64,000 nt of DNA from Ilex aquifolium. Taxonomy: Eukaryota; Streptophyta; Magnoliopsida; Aquifoliales; Aquifoliaceae. Position 1 is the first letter of the stretch. Every line of letters starts with the position of its first letter. Below the pieces are notes generated by a model that was not told where the DNA came from, ran no database searches, and saw only the letters and a program-made list of their open reading frames with translations. Shown here piece after piece: positions 1 to 11,041 of the stretch. The DNA lies in contig OX637391.1 in NCBI GenBank assembly GCA_951799425.1, positions 19,764,551 through 19,828,550 on the forward strand, read 5' to 3'. Position numbers and translations under genes: made by a program.

Positions 1-646
1 CCACTATACATTGAAGGCATCAAAGTTGTAAATCACATTGCAATTTCGGTAATGAATTGGGCATAATTATTCGAACTGTGGTTTGCAAGTGGATTAGATG
101 TTTAGGGTGGAGTGGAGGTCATGAAAAGAGTGTTAGAATGCATAAGGGAGATCCTAAGAGAGAGTGGAATGAAAGTGAAATGACTGTAGGGGTATTTTGG
201 AATTAAGGCAGCAACTACCGCTCGACTACCGGTAGCCGTTTGCTACTGGAGTTGCAGCTACCGCACAGATACCGGTAGCCGTTTGCTTCTGGATCTACAG
301 CTACCGGTAGTCAGTGAACGAGCTACCGGTAGTCAGTGAACGAGCTACCGGTACCTGATGGTCAGAATGCCTGAAATTAGGGCTTTTATTTGGGGTTTTT
401 CGGAGAGACTCTTTAGGATCCTCACAATACATTGAACCCATTCCAAATCCCTCTCACCCATACTCCCCCCTAGATACCCAAACCGTTTCCTTTCCCCATT
501 CATCTATAAATTCCTAACCATAGAACTGCGAATTTGGAGTTTCTCGTTCAAGATTCAAAGCCCCTGTTTTTCCGAAACCTTGGGCCAGCCGAAAATCTCT
601 CAACCCCACCCCCTCTTCTCAGTTGCAGACTCAAAGAATCACCCCT
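1..646 (+). other. Retroelement leader upstream of the 416-aa ORF
   Basis: No gene is visible. The stretch lies directly 5' of the transposon ORF at 647 and carries a short copy of the ACCGGTAG palindromic array (214-354). The AT-rich part at 361-646 looks like transcribed leader. The left end of the element is outside the window, so no 5' LTR boundary or primer binding site could be placed. Confidence 0.5.
214..354. repeat. ACCGGTAG palindrome array, copy A
   Basis: Five ACCGGTA cores in about 140 bp. Most are embedded in CTACCGGTAG, with spacers such as GTTTGCTACTGGAGTTGCAG and TCAGTGAACGAG. The same unit recurs at 2455-2793 in the downstream LTR-like region, so this copy and that one probably belong to one element family. 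Each core holds one CCGG. Confidence 0.85.
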
Positions 647-1897
647 ATGGCTCGTACCAAACGTGCAGGACCAAGTTCCCCACAACCCTCAGAGGCACCC
701 AATCGAAAGAGAAGTGGGGAAGGTTCAAGTGCTCAAAGGGCGGAGCAAAGAAAAAAAGCAAGGAATGAGGCTAGGGAGCAGTTCGTTAATGAGAAAAATG
801 TGACTTGTGAAAGGGCTGTGCATAGGAGATCCTTGGGTGTAGATCATGTGGTGGTGAAGACCATTGAGGCCCTTGGAATGACATTTTGGTTCAAGGAGGT
901 GAGTGGGTTCAATTTGCCTCAATGCCGAGAGTTTTACCAAAGACTCAAGGTGGCGAATGAGGATGAGAATATCTTGGAAACGAACGTGCGAGGAAAGGGG
1001 TTTCGAGTGACCCCCGAGGTGATTGCTACTCTGTTGGAGTATCAACAGCCACCTCCCTCCACTTCGATTTATCCTCACAATGTCGAGAATGTCATTTCCA
1101 TTCAGGATTATGTAAATTCAATGTATGTAGACCCAACACAGTTCAAGGGAACTGTCCATTCTGGGGGTCTTAGGCATGAGTTTGGATTGATGAACAAAAT
1201 TCTTCATTACAACCTGTTTCCAAAGGGATCAGAAAAGACACCGAATGTGGAGAAGTTGGGTCTCTTGGATGCAGTGATGACAGGGAAGAAGTTGAATATC
1301 GCACTTTTCATCTGGGAGGTAATGAAGGATTTCGCCGTGACTGACCGTCCAAGAGCGAATCTCCCTTATGGAAATTTGGTGACTCGCATGTGTAATCATT
1401 TCAAGGTAAAAGGAATTGTTTCTGATAAAATCACCCCTCCGGAGACTGGAACCATTGGGCAAGCTAGTAGCATGAAGAGGACTGCTATGACCCGAGCCGA
1501 GCGTGCTAGACTTTCAGGTCCAGGGTCATCTAGTGCAGGACCGCCAGGTGAGGGCCCATCTGAGTCGAGGCCATCCACTGCTATGCCAGAAAGCCTCGTT
1601 GTTCGCCGTTTGGATTCACTGGAGGGTACTGTACTGGGAATGGAGGCTGTTATGCAGGGGATGGCAGTGATGATGAAAGATCTCTATGTGCATACCTTCC
1701 CCGGGAGGTCTATACCGGAAGGGCTAGCACCTCCTGCTTATGATCCCCCTAGAGCTAGGCCCTCCACTTCTCCAGTTGTGGAAGACAATGACGAATATGA
1801 ATCCGATGAGAACAGGGAGGGTGATGAGGATGATGTGTCTGGGGATGAGAATGAGGAGGAAGGAAGTGGTGATGAGGGGAATGATGATGAGGTTTAG
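647..1897 (+). CDS. Retrotransposon-associated 'putative plant transposon protein' (PF20167-like)
   Basis: The ORF gives 416 aa from the ATG at 647 (context CCCCTATGGCT). Upstream in-frame codons are open but lack an ATG. The N-terminal 50 residues are basic, with KRAGPSSP and KRSGEG stretches resembling nuclear targeting signals. Residues about 60-260 form a globular region with FWFKEVSGF, RVTPEVIATLL and LPYGNLVTRM, matching the pattern of the plant transposon domain found next to LTR elements. The last 40 residues are strongly acidic (runs of E, D and G). The biochemical role of this family is not known. The ORF ends about 320 bp before a polypurine tract and LTR start (2210-2222), so it sits in the usual place of an extra ORF between pol and the 3' LTR. 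It is uninterrupted, unlike neighbouring element ORFs. The family call is from recognised sequence style, not a search. Confidence 0.65.
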   Translation: MARTKRAGPSSPQPSEAPNRKRSGEGSSAQRAEQRKKARNEAREQFVNEKNVTCERAVHRRSLGVDHVVVKTIEALGMTFWFKEVSGFNLPQCREFYQRLKVANEDENILETNVRGKGFRVTPEVIATLLEYQQPPPSTSIYPHNVENVISIQDYVNSMYVDPTQFKGTVHSGGLRHEFGLMNKILHYNLFPKGSEKTPNVEKLGLLDAVMTGKKLNIALFIWEVMKDFAVTDRPRANLPYGNLVTRMCNHFKVKGIVSDKITPPETGTIGQASSMKRTAMTRAERARLSGPGSSSAGPPGEGPSESRPSTAMPESLVVRRLDSLEGTVLGMEAVMQGMAVMMKDLYVHTFPGRSIPEGLAPPAYDPPRARPSTSPVVEDNDEYESDENREGDEDDVSGDENEEEGSGDEGNDDEV

Positions 1898-2221
1898 GGT
1901 CCTTTGGTTTCCCTTTGTTTTGTGTTCTTAGGTTGTTTGTCCTGACGGAGTCTGTGGGTCAGTAGAAGAAGTCATGTTAGGTTGTTTTGTCCCTCTTTGA
2001 AACCTAACCCCATTGTACTCCAAATTTGAATTTGAGTTATGAAAGTAAACCACAGTTTGAATTTAGTATTGCCCTTGTTAATTTCTTAAATTGCAATGTG
2101 ATTTCTTGTGTGTTGATTGATCAAAGAATTGATTGTGTGAATGGGTGAATGAATGACTTTTTGTATTATAATGCTGTGTGCCAAAACTTTGCTAGGGACT
2201 AGCAAAGCTCAAGTTGGGGGG
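1898..2221 (+). other. ORF 3' flank and polypurine tract
   Basis: AT-rich non-coding stretch after the ORF stop. It ends in a purine-rich block, TCAAGTTGGGGG (about 2209-2220), of the kind that primes plus-strand synthesis just before a 3' LTR. The preceding GCTAGGGACTAGCAAAGC is a frequent companion of this tract in plant gypsy elements. Confidence 0.55.
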
Positions 2222-4116
2222 TGTGATTCACACCAAATTTTGTATATTTTGTGTGCAAATCATCTCGGGTTAAATTGATTTTTGGAGATTATATTGATGT
2301 GAATTGCGTTAATCGAGCACTTATTGGTAATTTGTGAGTTTTGCAGTTAAACAATGCAAATTTCGACTGTGTGAAAGCTGTGATGAATGGAGATGAGGGC
2401 CATCTTTGATGTTGAATTAAAAGAAGAAGGAAGCAAGAAGGAATCCACATCATTCAGCTACCGCAGAGCTACCGGTAGCCAAATGCCTCTGGAGTTGCAG
2501 CTACCGCAGAGCTACCGGTAGCCAAATGCCACTGGAGTTGCAGCTACCGCAGAGCTACCGGTAGCCAAATGCCACTGGAGTTGCAGCTACCGCACAGATA
2601 CCGGTAGCCAAATGCCACTGGAGTTGCAGCTACCGCACAGATACCGGTAGCCGTTTGCTACTGGAGTTGCAGCTACCGCACAGATACCGGTAGCCGTTTG
2701 CTACTGGAGTTTCAGCTACCGCACAGATACCGGTAGCCGTTTGCTACTGGAGCTACAGCTACCGGTAGTCAGTGAAAGAGCTACCGGTAGCCGAGGCTAT
2801 TTCATCCGAATTTTTGCTGGGTGATTCCTGATACCTCAAGGGCCCCACCATCTAGTCTCTCTCACTCCGCTGACTCGTTCAACATGCAAAACACCCCTCC
2901 ATGCCTGTTCTCTTGGACTTTGAAGCCATGGCATTAATTGAAGAAAGAGAGAATAGGAGCTGCTGGGTTGCAGACCAGCTCTGCACATCTCTGTCATACC
3001 CTGTTTGTCTCCCTCCAGTAATCAGATAGGAGACTCCTTCCTCTCCAGAATGGGGAGGGAAGGGAAAAAGGGGCTTTTCTCCATAGCAAAGGAAATTACA
3101 CCAAGAAGGCAAGTTGGGGTGCAGGGAGTTGCTGCATCTTCCTGGTCCAAGCCTGCAGACTAGGCTCTGCTGCTGAAGCTTCAGGGGATGCCCAGGCACG
3201 TTTTGGAGAAAGAAATGTTCTCCAAGGATGGGGATGACCAGGAAGCCAGATTATTCATTCAATATATTTTTTGTAATAGGTTTTTAGAGAGAGAAAGTCT
3301 GGGCGGAGAAGGAGATGAACAGTAGTTTCTAGAGAGAGAAAGTTGTGATTTTTGCATATTCTTCTACTGCATTGTCTTGTAATCTTGAGTAAGACTCTTA
3401 GTAGTTCATTGAATGCCATGAATGTTGTTTTTCCTTCATGTTTTGTTAGTTCAATGTTCATTTAATGCTTCACCAGTAATGCTCCAAGTATTTCATCTTT
3501 CATAACTATGCAATGGGTTTAAATACATGTTCTTTTAGCTCATAAATTCTGATATTTAGCCACCTTAGAAGTTCATAGATTTGAATGCTCTTCCATTACA
3601 TAGTTATTTCCATTCCAAGTATGAGTAGCTAAATCCTCTAGTTGGCAAGACCAAGAGGGATCTCCCTTGGGGATACCATTTCAACTATTTCTCCTCTTTC
3701 CCTTTAGAGTCAAATGGTTCGTTTTGACCGGATAGAAGATGGATGTGTCGATGAGTCTTTGATAAACCGTAGGCTTAGTCACGATTCATGCTTAGATACT
3801 CATCGATGCCATCCTCGGCTTTCCGTGATTCAAGCGTTCATTCATGCTCAATAGGAGGAGTGATTTGAGTTGAGGTGGTATACCCATTGGAGTGATCTTT
3901 TGGAATTGCCAACATTTATATTATCATTACATTTTCATTAGCATAAAATTCACCAATCAACTTTCAAGACTAAAGATTTTACATTTTCGTGTTTTACCAA
4001 ATCATTTCAACCTTGATTCACTACCTTCCCTGTGGATACGACCTTGGAATACTCTTCCAAGTAACTCACGACACACGAAAGTCTCCTTGCGATTGGGGAG
4101 CATTTTTGTGCACACA
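2222..4116 (+). mobile_element. Athila-like long LTR (probable 3' LTR)
   Basis: It begins TGTGATTCACACC directly after the polypurine tract. It contains the large ACCGGTAG array (2455-2793). Near the end it shows the U5-like CCCTGTGGATACGACCTTGG, a signature of Athila/Tat LTRs. The right boundary is set at the CACACA around 4116 because it mirrors the TGTG start, but this is uncertain, as ACTTACA at about 4131 also fits. Length of about 1.9 kb is normal for this group. No protein is encoded; the small ORFs inside are spurious. Confidence 0.5.
2455..2793. repeat. ACCGGTAG palindrome array, copy B (about 43-bp period)
   Basis: Nine ACCGGTA cores. Most units are about 43 bp: a perfect or near-perfect GCTACCGGTAGC palindrome, a spacer such as CAAATGCCACTGGAGTTGCAG, then CTACCGCAG or CTACCGCACAGAT leading into the next palindrome. 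Sub-types change along the array from AAATGCCACTGG to GTTTGCTACTGG, as expected for stepwise tandem expansion. Confidence 0.9.
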
Positions 4117-4245
4117 TATCCTATACTTACATCTTCCCATTTCCCTTTCCTCATTGCCCTTCCTTTTGACACTATCCCTAGGGGAAGAAATTCTTCTCCC
4201 CCGTCCATACATTGCATACATTGAGGGATAGTAATTAGGGGTTAG

Positions 4246-7200
4246 GAAAGATATCGTTTTTGTGACAATCATCGTGGAGGTCAAGCAAATCCACCACCTC
4301 CCGACGCCATGCAGGGGATTTACCAATGTCTAAGGGAACTCACCACCTTAGTGCAACAACAAGGTGGGAACAACCACCACAACGGTGGGGTTCGTCCTTT
4401 AGTGCAAGTGCCGGGAAATGGGGACGAGAACCGGAAGATGGTGGCCCTTCGGGAATTTCTACGACAACATCCACCCACTTTCCAAGGGAGCTCAAATCCC
4501 TTAGATGCGGATCGATGGGTCCGCCGAGTGAGGAAAATCTGTGATGGTATGGGGATCGCCGAGGACCTTCGGGTTGGCTTGGCTACCTATTTATTGGAAG
4601 GGGAGGCTGATTACTGGTGGGAGTCTGTGAAGAAGAGGAGGGACACCGATACACTCACTTGGGAGGAATTTGAGCAAAACTTCAACGACAAGTATTTCCC
4701 CGAGTCGGTCAGAGATAAAATGCATGCAGACTTTCTAGCTTTACGACAGGGCAGTACGACCGTTGCGGAGTATGAGAGGAAGTTCGATGAGCTGTCCCGT
4801 TATGCTTCAGAGTTCATATCTACCGAGGAGAGGAGGGCCAAGCGTTTCGAGCAGGGTTTGAGACCAACTATCAGAGAGAAACTTGTGGCCCTTAGAATCC
4901 GGGAGTACAGGGATTTGGTTGACAGAGCAGCATTGGTGGAGAGGGACCTTGATGACTCTCAGAGGAGGCAGAGTTATGCTAGAGGGGGACCGATTCGTTC
5001 AGGTGCCAATAGCAGTGGAGCACCGAGGGCGTTACCATACCGTCGCCCCGATCAGGCGGTGGGGCAGAGATCTCCTACAGTCCGAGGAGAGGGGCATGCT
5101 CCGACTAGACCAAGCACTGACCCTCGTCAATGCTTTGCATGTGGAGGTGTAGGGCACTTCCGAAACAACTGCCCGTCGCTTCCACCCAAGACCAATCAAT
5201 CAGCCGGGCCATCAAATGCAAATAGGCCCCCTCCACCACCGAGACCATTGAGAGCTCAAGCCCCCGGTGATGCCAATCCGGGGAGATTATTTGCCTTAAC
5301 CCAACCGGAGGAAGATGCCTCCAATGCCGTTGTGGAAGGTATCATTCTTCTCTACAATTCTTGGGCCCGAATCTTATTCGATCCTGGTGCTACTCATTCT
5401 TTTATACGTACTGCATATGCTATGAATTTGGGATTGAGTTTTGAGAAGCTAGAACATGCATTGAATGTTGACTTGCCTACGGGAGAACGATTGGATACAA
5501 CTAGGGTGTGTAGAGAATGTGTGCTTCGCATTGGGGAGCAAGAGTTGATTGTAGATTTGATTGTGTTAGACATGAAAGGGTATGACGTTATATTTGGGAT
5601 GAATTTGTTGTCCGCTTTCCGTGCGGTGATGGATTGTTTTCGCAAGCGGATCTCATTCCAATTACCAGGAGGGGTAGTCTTTACTTTCATGAATGATCGT
5701 AATTCTTCCCATCCCTTTCCTACTACGGGTAGTAGGTTCTTGAAAGCGAAGGCGGGGAGCCAGTTGAGTTTCTTAGCCAGCTTAATGGGAGATGATCGGG
5801 ATAAATCCCATGCGGACGTGGTGTTGATAGTATCGGATTTTCCGGATGTCTTCCCTGACGAATTACCTGGGTTACCTCCACAAAGGGAGATTGAGTTCAA
5901 GATTGATCTCTATCCAGGAACTGAACCCATATCCATTGCCCCTTATCGAATGGCACCTTTGGAGTTGAAGGAGCTAAGGAAGCAGTTGGATCATCTATTG
6001 GCCATTGGGTTTATACGTTTGAGCACCTCACCTTAGGGAGCCCCGGTCCTCTTTGTGAAGAAGACAGATGAGACACTACGGTTGTGTACGGATTACCGAA
6101 GGTTGAATCGGGTTACCGTGAAGAATAAGTATCCGTTGCCGAGAATTGACGACTTATTTGATCAGTTGAGGGGTTCGAAGTATTACTCCAAGATTGATCT
6201 TCGCACGGGGTATCATCAGTTGCGAATTAAGGAGGAGGATATTCCTAAGACTGCTTTCCGTACCCGGTATGGTCATTTCGAGTATACGGTGATGCCGTTC
6301 GGATTGACTAATGCCCCAGCAGCCTTTATGGATTTGATGCACAGAGTCTTCCGGCCTTACCTCGATCAATTTGTCATTGTGTTTATTGATGACATATTAA
6401 TTTACTCACTGACTCAGGAGGAACATGCTCGTCATCTCTCCATGGTGCTACAAACATTGAGAGAACATAAGTTATATGCGAAGATGAGCAAGTGTGAGTT
6501 TTGGATGAAGGAGGTGAAGTTCCTTGGCCATGTTGTGTCCGAGCAAGGAGTAGCGGTTGATCCCGCAAAGATTGAGGCCGTGATGAAATGGGAACCACCG
6601 AAGAATGTGACCGAGATACGTAGTTTCTTGGGGTTAGCCGGCTATTATCGTAGGTTTGTGGAGGGGTTTTCAAAGCTTGCGCTGCCGATGACTCGCCTCA
6701 CAAGAAAGGGAGAAAAATTTGTGTGGACTCAAGCGTGTGAGCTAGTCTTTCGCACCTTGAAGGAGAAGTTGACAACGGCGCCTATCCTTATTATACCGAG
6801 TAGTGGGGAAGGATACGATGTCTACACTGATGCTTCGCTACGAGGCCTGGGATGTGTTCTAATGCAAGGGGGTAAGGTAGTTGATTATGGCTCGAGGCAA
6901 CTCAAGACTCATGAGCATAACTATCCCATTCACGACTTGGAGCTGGCCGCTGTGGTCTTTGCTCTTAAGTTGTGGAGGTGTTACTTATATGGAGAGAAGT
7001 TCCAAGTGTATTCGGATCATAAGAGCCTCAAATACATATTCACCCAGAAAGACTTAAATCTTCGGCAAAGGAGGTGGATTGAGTACTTAGAAGACTATGA
7101 TTTCACACTCAACTATCATCCGGGGAAGGCTAATGTGGTAGCGGATGCACTGAGTAGGAAGTCTCGGGGTGAAATCAATGTTCTTACGGCTCATCGGTGG

Positions 7201-8721
7201 AAGATGATTGAGGCATTGGAGGAGTTTGATTTGTGGGTCGATAGACAAGATGATCGACCATGCTTGTTTAATCTTGTAGCTCAACCAATTCTCTGACAAA
7301 GGATTGGGGAGTTGCAACGGTTAGATCCCGAGTTGAAAACTATTCGGGAGATATTGGAGGGGAATGAAGTTGTTGAGGGTTGGTCGATTCATGGTGATGA
7401 GTTACGGTTTCGGGGAAGACTATGCGTGCCAAATGATGACCAAGTGAGAGAAGAAGTGTTGGGTGAGTGTCACCGATCCAAGTTCTCCATACATCCAGGG
7501 AGTACAAAAATGTATAGAGACATGAAACGGCAATATTGGTGGAGCGGAATGAAGAAGGATGTAGCAAAGTTCATTTCAAGGTGTGTCGTATGTCAGCAAG
7601 TGAAGATTGAGCACCAACGACCCGGAGGATTATTACAGTCTCTGCCTATCCCGGAGTGGAAGTGGGATCATATTACCATGGACTTCGTGTCGGGTTTTCC
7701 ACGGACTTCAAGAGGGCATAACGCCGTATGGGTTATCGTAGATCGACTCACCAAGTCAGCTCACTTCTTGAGTATGAAGACCACCGACACGTTAGAGACC
7801 CTGAGCAAACTCTATATTCGCGAGATAGTGAGATTGCATGGAGTTCCGCTATCCATTGTGTCGGATCGTGATTCTCGTTTCGTAGCGCAATTTTGGCAAA
7901 GTCTTCAAAGGGCTATGGGGACAGAGTTACACTTCAGCACCGCCTTTCATCCTCAAACAGATGGCCAATCCGAGAGAGTAATACAGATTTTGGAGGACAT
8001 GTTACGGGCTTGCGCGTTGGACTTCAAAGGGAGTTGGAGCGATCACTTACCATTGGTGGAATTTGCGTACAACAACAGCTACCAAGCGAGTATCGGGATG
8101 GCACCGTATGAAGCTTTGTATGGAAGACCATGTAGATCCCCGACGTGTTGGTTGGAAGCCGGAGAGAGTAGTATGTTTGGGCCCGAGATTGTGCGGGAGA
8201 CAACAGAGAAGATTCAGCTCATTCGGGAGAGATTACGCACAGCACAGAGTCGACAAAAGAGCTATGCGGATAGGAGAAGAAGGCCTTTGGAATTCAAAGT
8301 GGGAGACTACGTGTTCCTCAAAGTGTCGCCCAAGAAAGGAGTATTTAGATTCGGCAAGAAGGGAAAGTTAGCGCCAAGATATACCGGGCCGTTTGAAGTG
8401 ATCAAAGTTGTGGGCAAAGCGGCGTATCAACTTCAGTTACCGGCTCAGTTGTCCGGGGTGCACGACGTGTTCCACGTGTCGATGCTGAGGAAGTGTCAAT
8501 CGGAGACAACGCCGGTCGTGGACTTGGAAGATATAGAAATTCAAGACGGAGCGACATATGAAGAACAACCGATGAAGATTATCGATGCCAAGGAAAAGGT
8601 GCTTCGCAATAAAGTCATCAAATTGGTGAAAGTGTTATGGCAACATCATGGAGTGGAAGAAGCTACTTGGGAACCGGAGCTAGAGATACGAGAGAAGTAT
8701 CCGTATTTATTCGCTACTTGA
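4246..8721 (+). pseudogene. Ty3/gypsy chromovirus (Tekay/Del-like) gag-pol, two stops
   Basis: One frame runs from 4246 (first ATG 4309) to 8721 and is broken only by TAG at 6034-6036 and TGA at 7294-7296. Order: gag core about 4480-4980 (LTWEEFEQNFNDKYFP); zinc knuckle CFACGGVGHFRNNC near 5130; protease with FDPGATHSF near 5380; reverse transcriptase 5850-6520 with catalytic FIDD; RNase H 6800-7160 (YTDASL, DHKSLKY); integrase with an HHCC finger near 7460-7610, catalytic MDF, SDRDSRF and E in DGQSERV; and a chromodomain-like end (VLWQHHGVEEATWEPE). The first stop sits where RT normally has Trp (STSP-stop-GAP) and the second where Arg is expected. The gag N-terminus lacks a start codon before 4309, and no 5' LTR or primer binding site was found upstream. 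The element is therefore 5'-truncated or joined to other DNA near 4117-4245. Confidence 0.9.
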
Positions 8722-8747
8722 GGTAAGTTTCGAGGACGAAACTTTCT

Positions 8748-8762
8748 TTAAGGAGGGTGGAT
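8748..8762 (+). other. Polypurine tract of the gypsy element
   Basis: The purine-rich TTAAGGAGGGTGGAT lies just after the pol stop and directly before TGTAAACCCC, the LTR start. It follows TTTCGAGGACGAAAC, a sequence common at this place in Tekay/Del-type elements. Confidence 0.75.
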
Positions 8763-11041
8763 TGTAAACCCCCGCCTGTTTATAATTATATAGTAAAGTA
8801 TTTGTTTAGTGATTCATATATATAGATAATGATGTAAGAATAAATCATATGGATGTATTGGAAGTTAGGAAGTGTCCTGGAGTTAAAATACTCTTTAGCG
8901 AGAATTTGGGGAAAAATGGGTATTGAATACATCTTAGTACTTTGGACATAACTTTTTATTCTTATATCCAAAGGACCTGAAATTTTGACAGTAGATAGTA
9001 GACATCTAGAGCTACAAAAGTGTATCTAATGGAAATTTTCCAATTCGACCTCTAAATGGGTCAAAAATGCATTGGAAGTGGAAGTAGAAAAATCTGGGTA
9101 GTGACTACCGGTAGCCAAAATCAGCTACCGGTAGCCAAATTCAGATACCGGTAGCCAATGGTCCAGTAAGAATTAGCTACCGGAAGCCAACCGGTAGCCG
9201 ATGGTCCAGTAAGAATCAGCTACCGGTAGCCAACCGGTAGTCGAGGGTCCCGTGTGTCCGAGCTACCGGTAGCCAAAATCAGCTACCGGTAGCCACTGTA
9301 AAAATCCGAATTTTCTGTTCGCGAACCCTCGATTTTTCCTCCACTATAAATACATTTTGTCACCTCCTTAGCCTTCATTACACCACTCCAAACCCTAGAT
9401 AGCTTGAGAGGAGAAGAGAGGAAGAGAAAAACACATCCAAGAGAGAGATTTACATCATTTGTGAAGATCAAAACCCTCAATTCCTCAAGATTCCACTTCT
9501 ATACCTATTTCCTTTTCTTCCCCTTCTTCACCCAATCTCACCCAAATATCTTGAAACCCTAGGAGGAGGAAATCAAGAGGAAAAGGAAGGAGAATAAAAA
9601 GGTTTTGAAGGTTGGGTCTTGTATTTAAAGCTACAACTAAGAGGTAGGGGTTTTTCTCTCATTTCTCACACATTGAGGCTAGGGTTGTATATTTATGTAT
9701 GTCTCTCACTTGTCTTCTCATATATATGATATGTAGTACATGATTCTTGATATTTTTGCAATAAAGGGCATGTTTCAAACATTTTGGTGGTTGGGTAACC
9801 ACGGAACCATTCTTTTTCACAATCCAACCCGAGTTTTGAAGAAAATGGGATTTTCTCCTAATTTATTCTTTGTCTTTGATTTCAAAACTTTAGTGTTGAA
9901 TATTGTATAACAAAATGATATAGATTACGATCTCTTGCATATTTTCTTGGATTGTTCGATTATATGACAAATGTGAAAAATTGGGGATTTTTACTATATT
10001 TGGGAAATTGTTGTGAATTGTGAATATTCTTGGTTTCCTCATTGTATGGTTGTTGTGATGGACTTGGATTACCTTCGAGAGATGCCGTAGAGTGTTAGAG
10101 GTTAGTCTATCCCAGTGGGGGTGAGATGGTTGCCTAATGCTCGTAGTGGATCGTTGTTGTGACCGCGATCACTATTGTTCACATATATATATATCGAGGA
10201 AAAGGGTTAGTATACTAGACACCTTGAGAGGATTTCGTCAATGCCGTAGGAGACGGTATACGCCCTTCCTAAAGAGATTTGTGATTGTTGGTTGGAATTG
10301 GTGGACTAGGTATGATCGTTGGGTAGATTCACGGGAAGCAATCAACATACATGGTACGGGGATGAACCAAAAATACATGAAATCAGGAGTTGGGTCGTTC
10401 TTGCCGATGCATTGGTATGGGACAATGCATGGGGAGAAGTCCTTCTTAAATAGCTTAAATTGGAATTGTGTTTATCGATGCTAAACTCACTCTATTCTTT
10501 TAATGGATTATTGCTACTGTTTAAACTTGAGATCTCTTTTAAAATGTCACTATTTTCATTCAAAATCTTTATGTATGATATTTGTGAAATGAGACCGACC
10601 CGTTTTATATGTTTTCTAAACCTTGTATGGGTTTGAGAGAATTGTTCTACAGAGCTTTGTGCTCACCCCCCTACCGCTAACATTTTTCAGATTTTCTACA
10701 AGAGGAGGACGTAGGGGTCGAGGAGCCCGCTACTTGGGAGACTCCACTGGACGGGAGTGTGGATCCCGAGGTGGACGCCTAGAGCGACACTTTCTTTTGT
10801 TCTAGACTAGGATATTCCTTTTGAACATTGTAAAGCCTAGTTTTCTTTTGTTATTTCCGCTGTGCTACATTAGTTGATTTTGGAATGTAAAGGCCAAAAT
10901 GGGCCTATTCTTTTGGGTTAATGCTGTAAATTTTATGGATGACTTTAGGAAGTCTTATTTATGGATGGATTATTTTAGTGCTCTCATGATGTGAATGTTT
11001 TAGAATGTAATGCCGTCCAGGGTGTGTTTTGGGGTGTTACA
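8763..11041 (+). mobile_element. 3' LTR of the gypsy element
   Basis: It starts TGTAAACCCC and ends GGTGTTACA, giving matching TGTAA/TTACA termini and a length of 2279 bp, consistent with long Tekay-type LTRs. It holds the ACCGGTAG array copy C (9104-9294), then a TATA box (TATAAATA, 9345-9352), so transcription would start near 9375. Near 10660 it has the CTCACCC...AACATTTTTCAG segment seen in other gypsy LTRs of this window (24.28, 29.81 and 58.34 kb). ORFs such as 10137-10484 lie wholly inside the LTR and are not genes. Confidence 0.8.
9104..9294. repeat. ACCGGTAG palindrome array, copy C (in gypsy LTR)
   Basis: Nine ACCGG cores in about 190 bp, irregularly spaced by spacers such as CAAAATCA and CAATGGTCCAGTAAGAAT. 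The core GCTACCGGTAGCC is identical to copies A and B, but the spacers and the host element differ. It sits about 50 bp upstream of the LTR TATA box, that is, in the U3 promoter region. Confidence 0.88.

Noticed and set aside
2455..2793. CRISPR-like array of palindromic repeats and spacers
   Set aside because: The spacers are themselves repeated, there are no cas genes, and the array lies in a plant LTR; it is a minisatellite. The same applies to 9104-9294 and 30114-30510.
4309..8721. Endogenous pararetrovirus or virus-derived locus
   Set aside because: Domain order with integrase after RNase H, a chromodomain-like tail and an LTR are those of Ty3/gypsy retrotransposons; no movement or coat protein features are present.
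10137..10484. 115-aa ORF
   Set aside because: It lies wholly inside the gypsy LTR (8763-11041) and shows no protein-family pattern.
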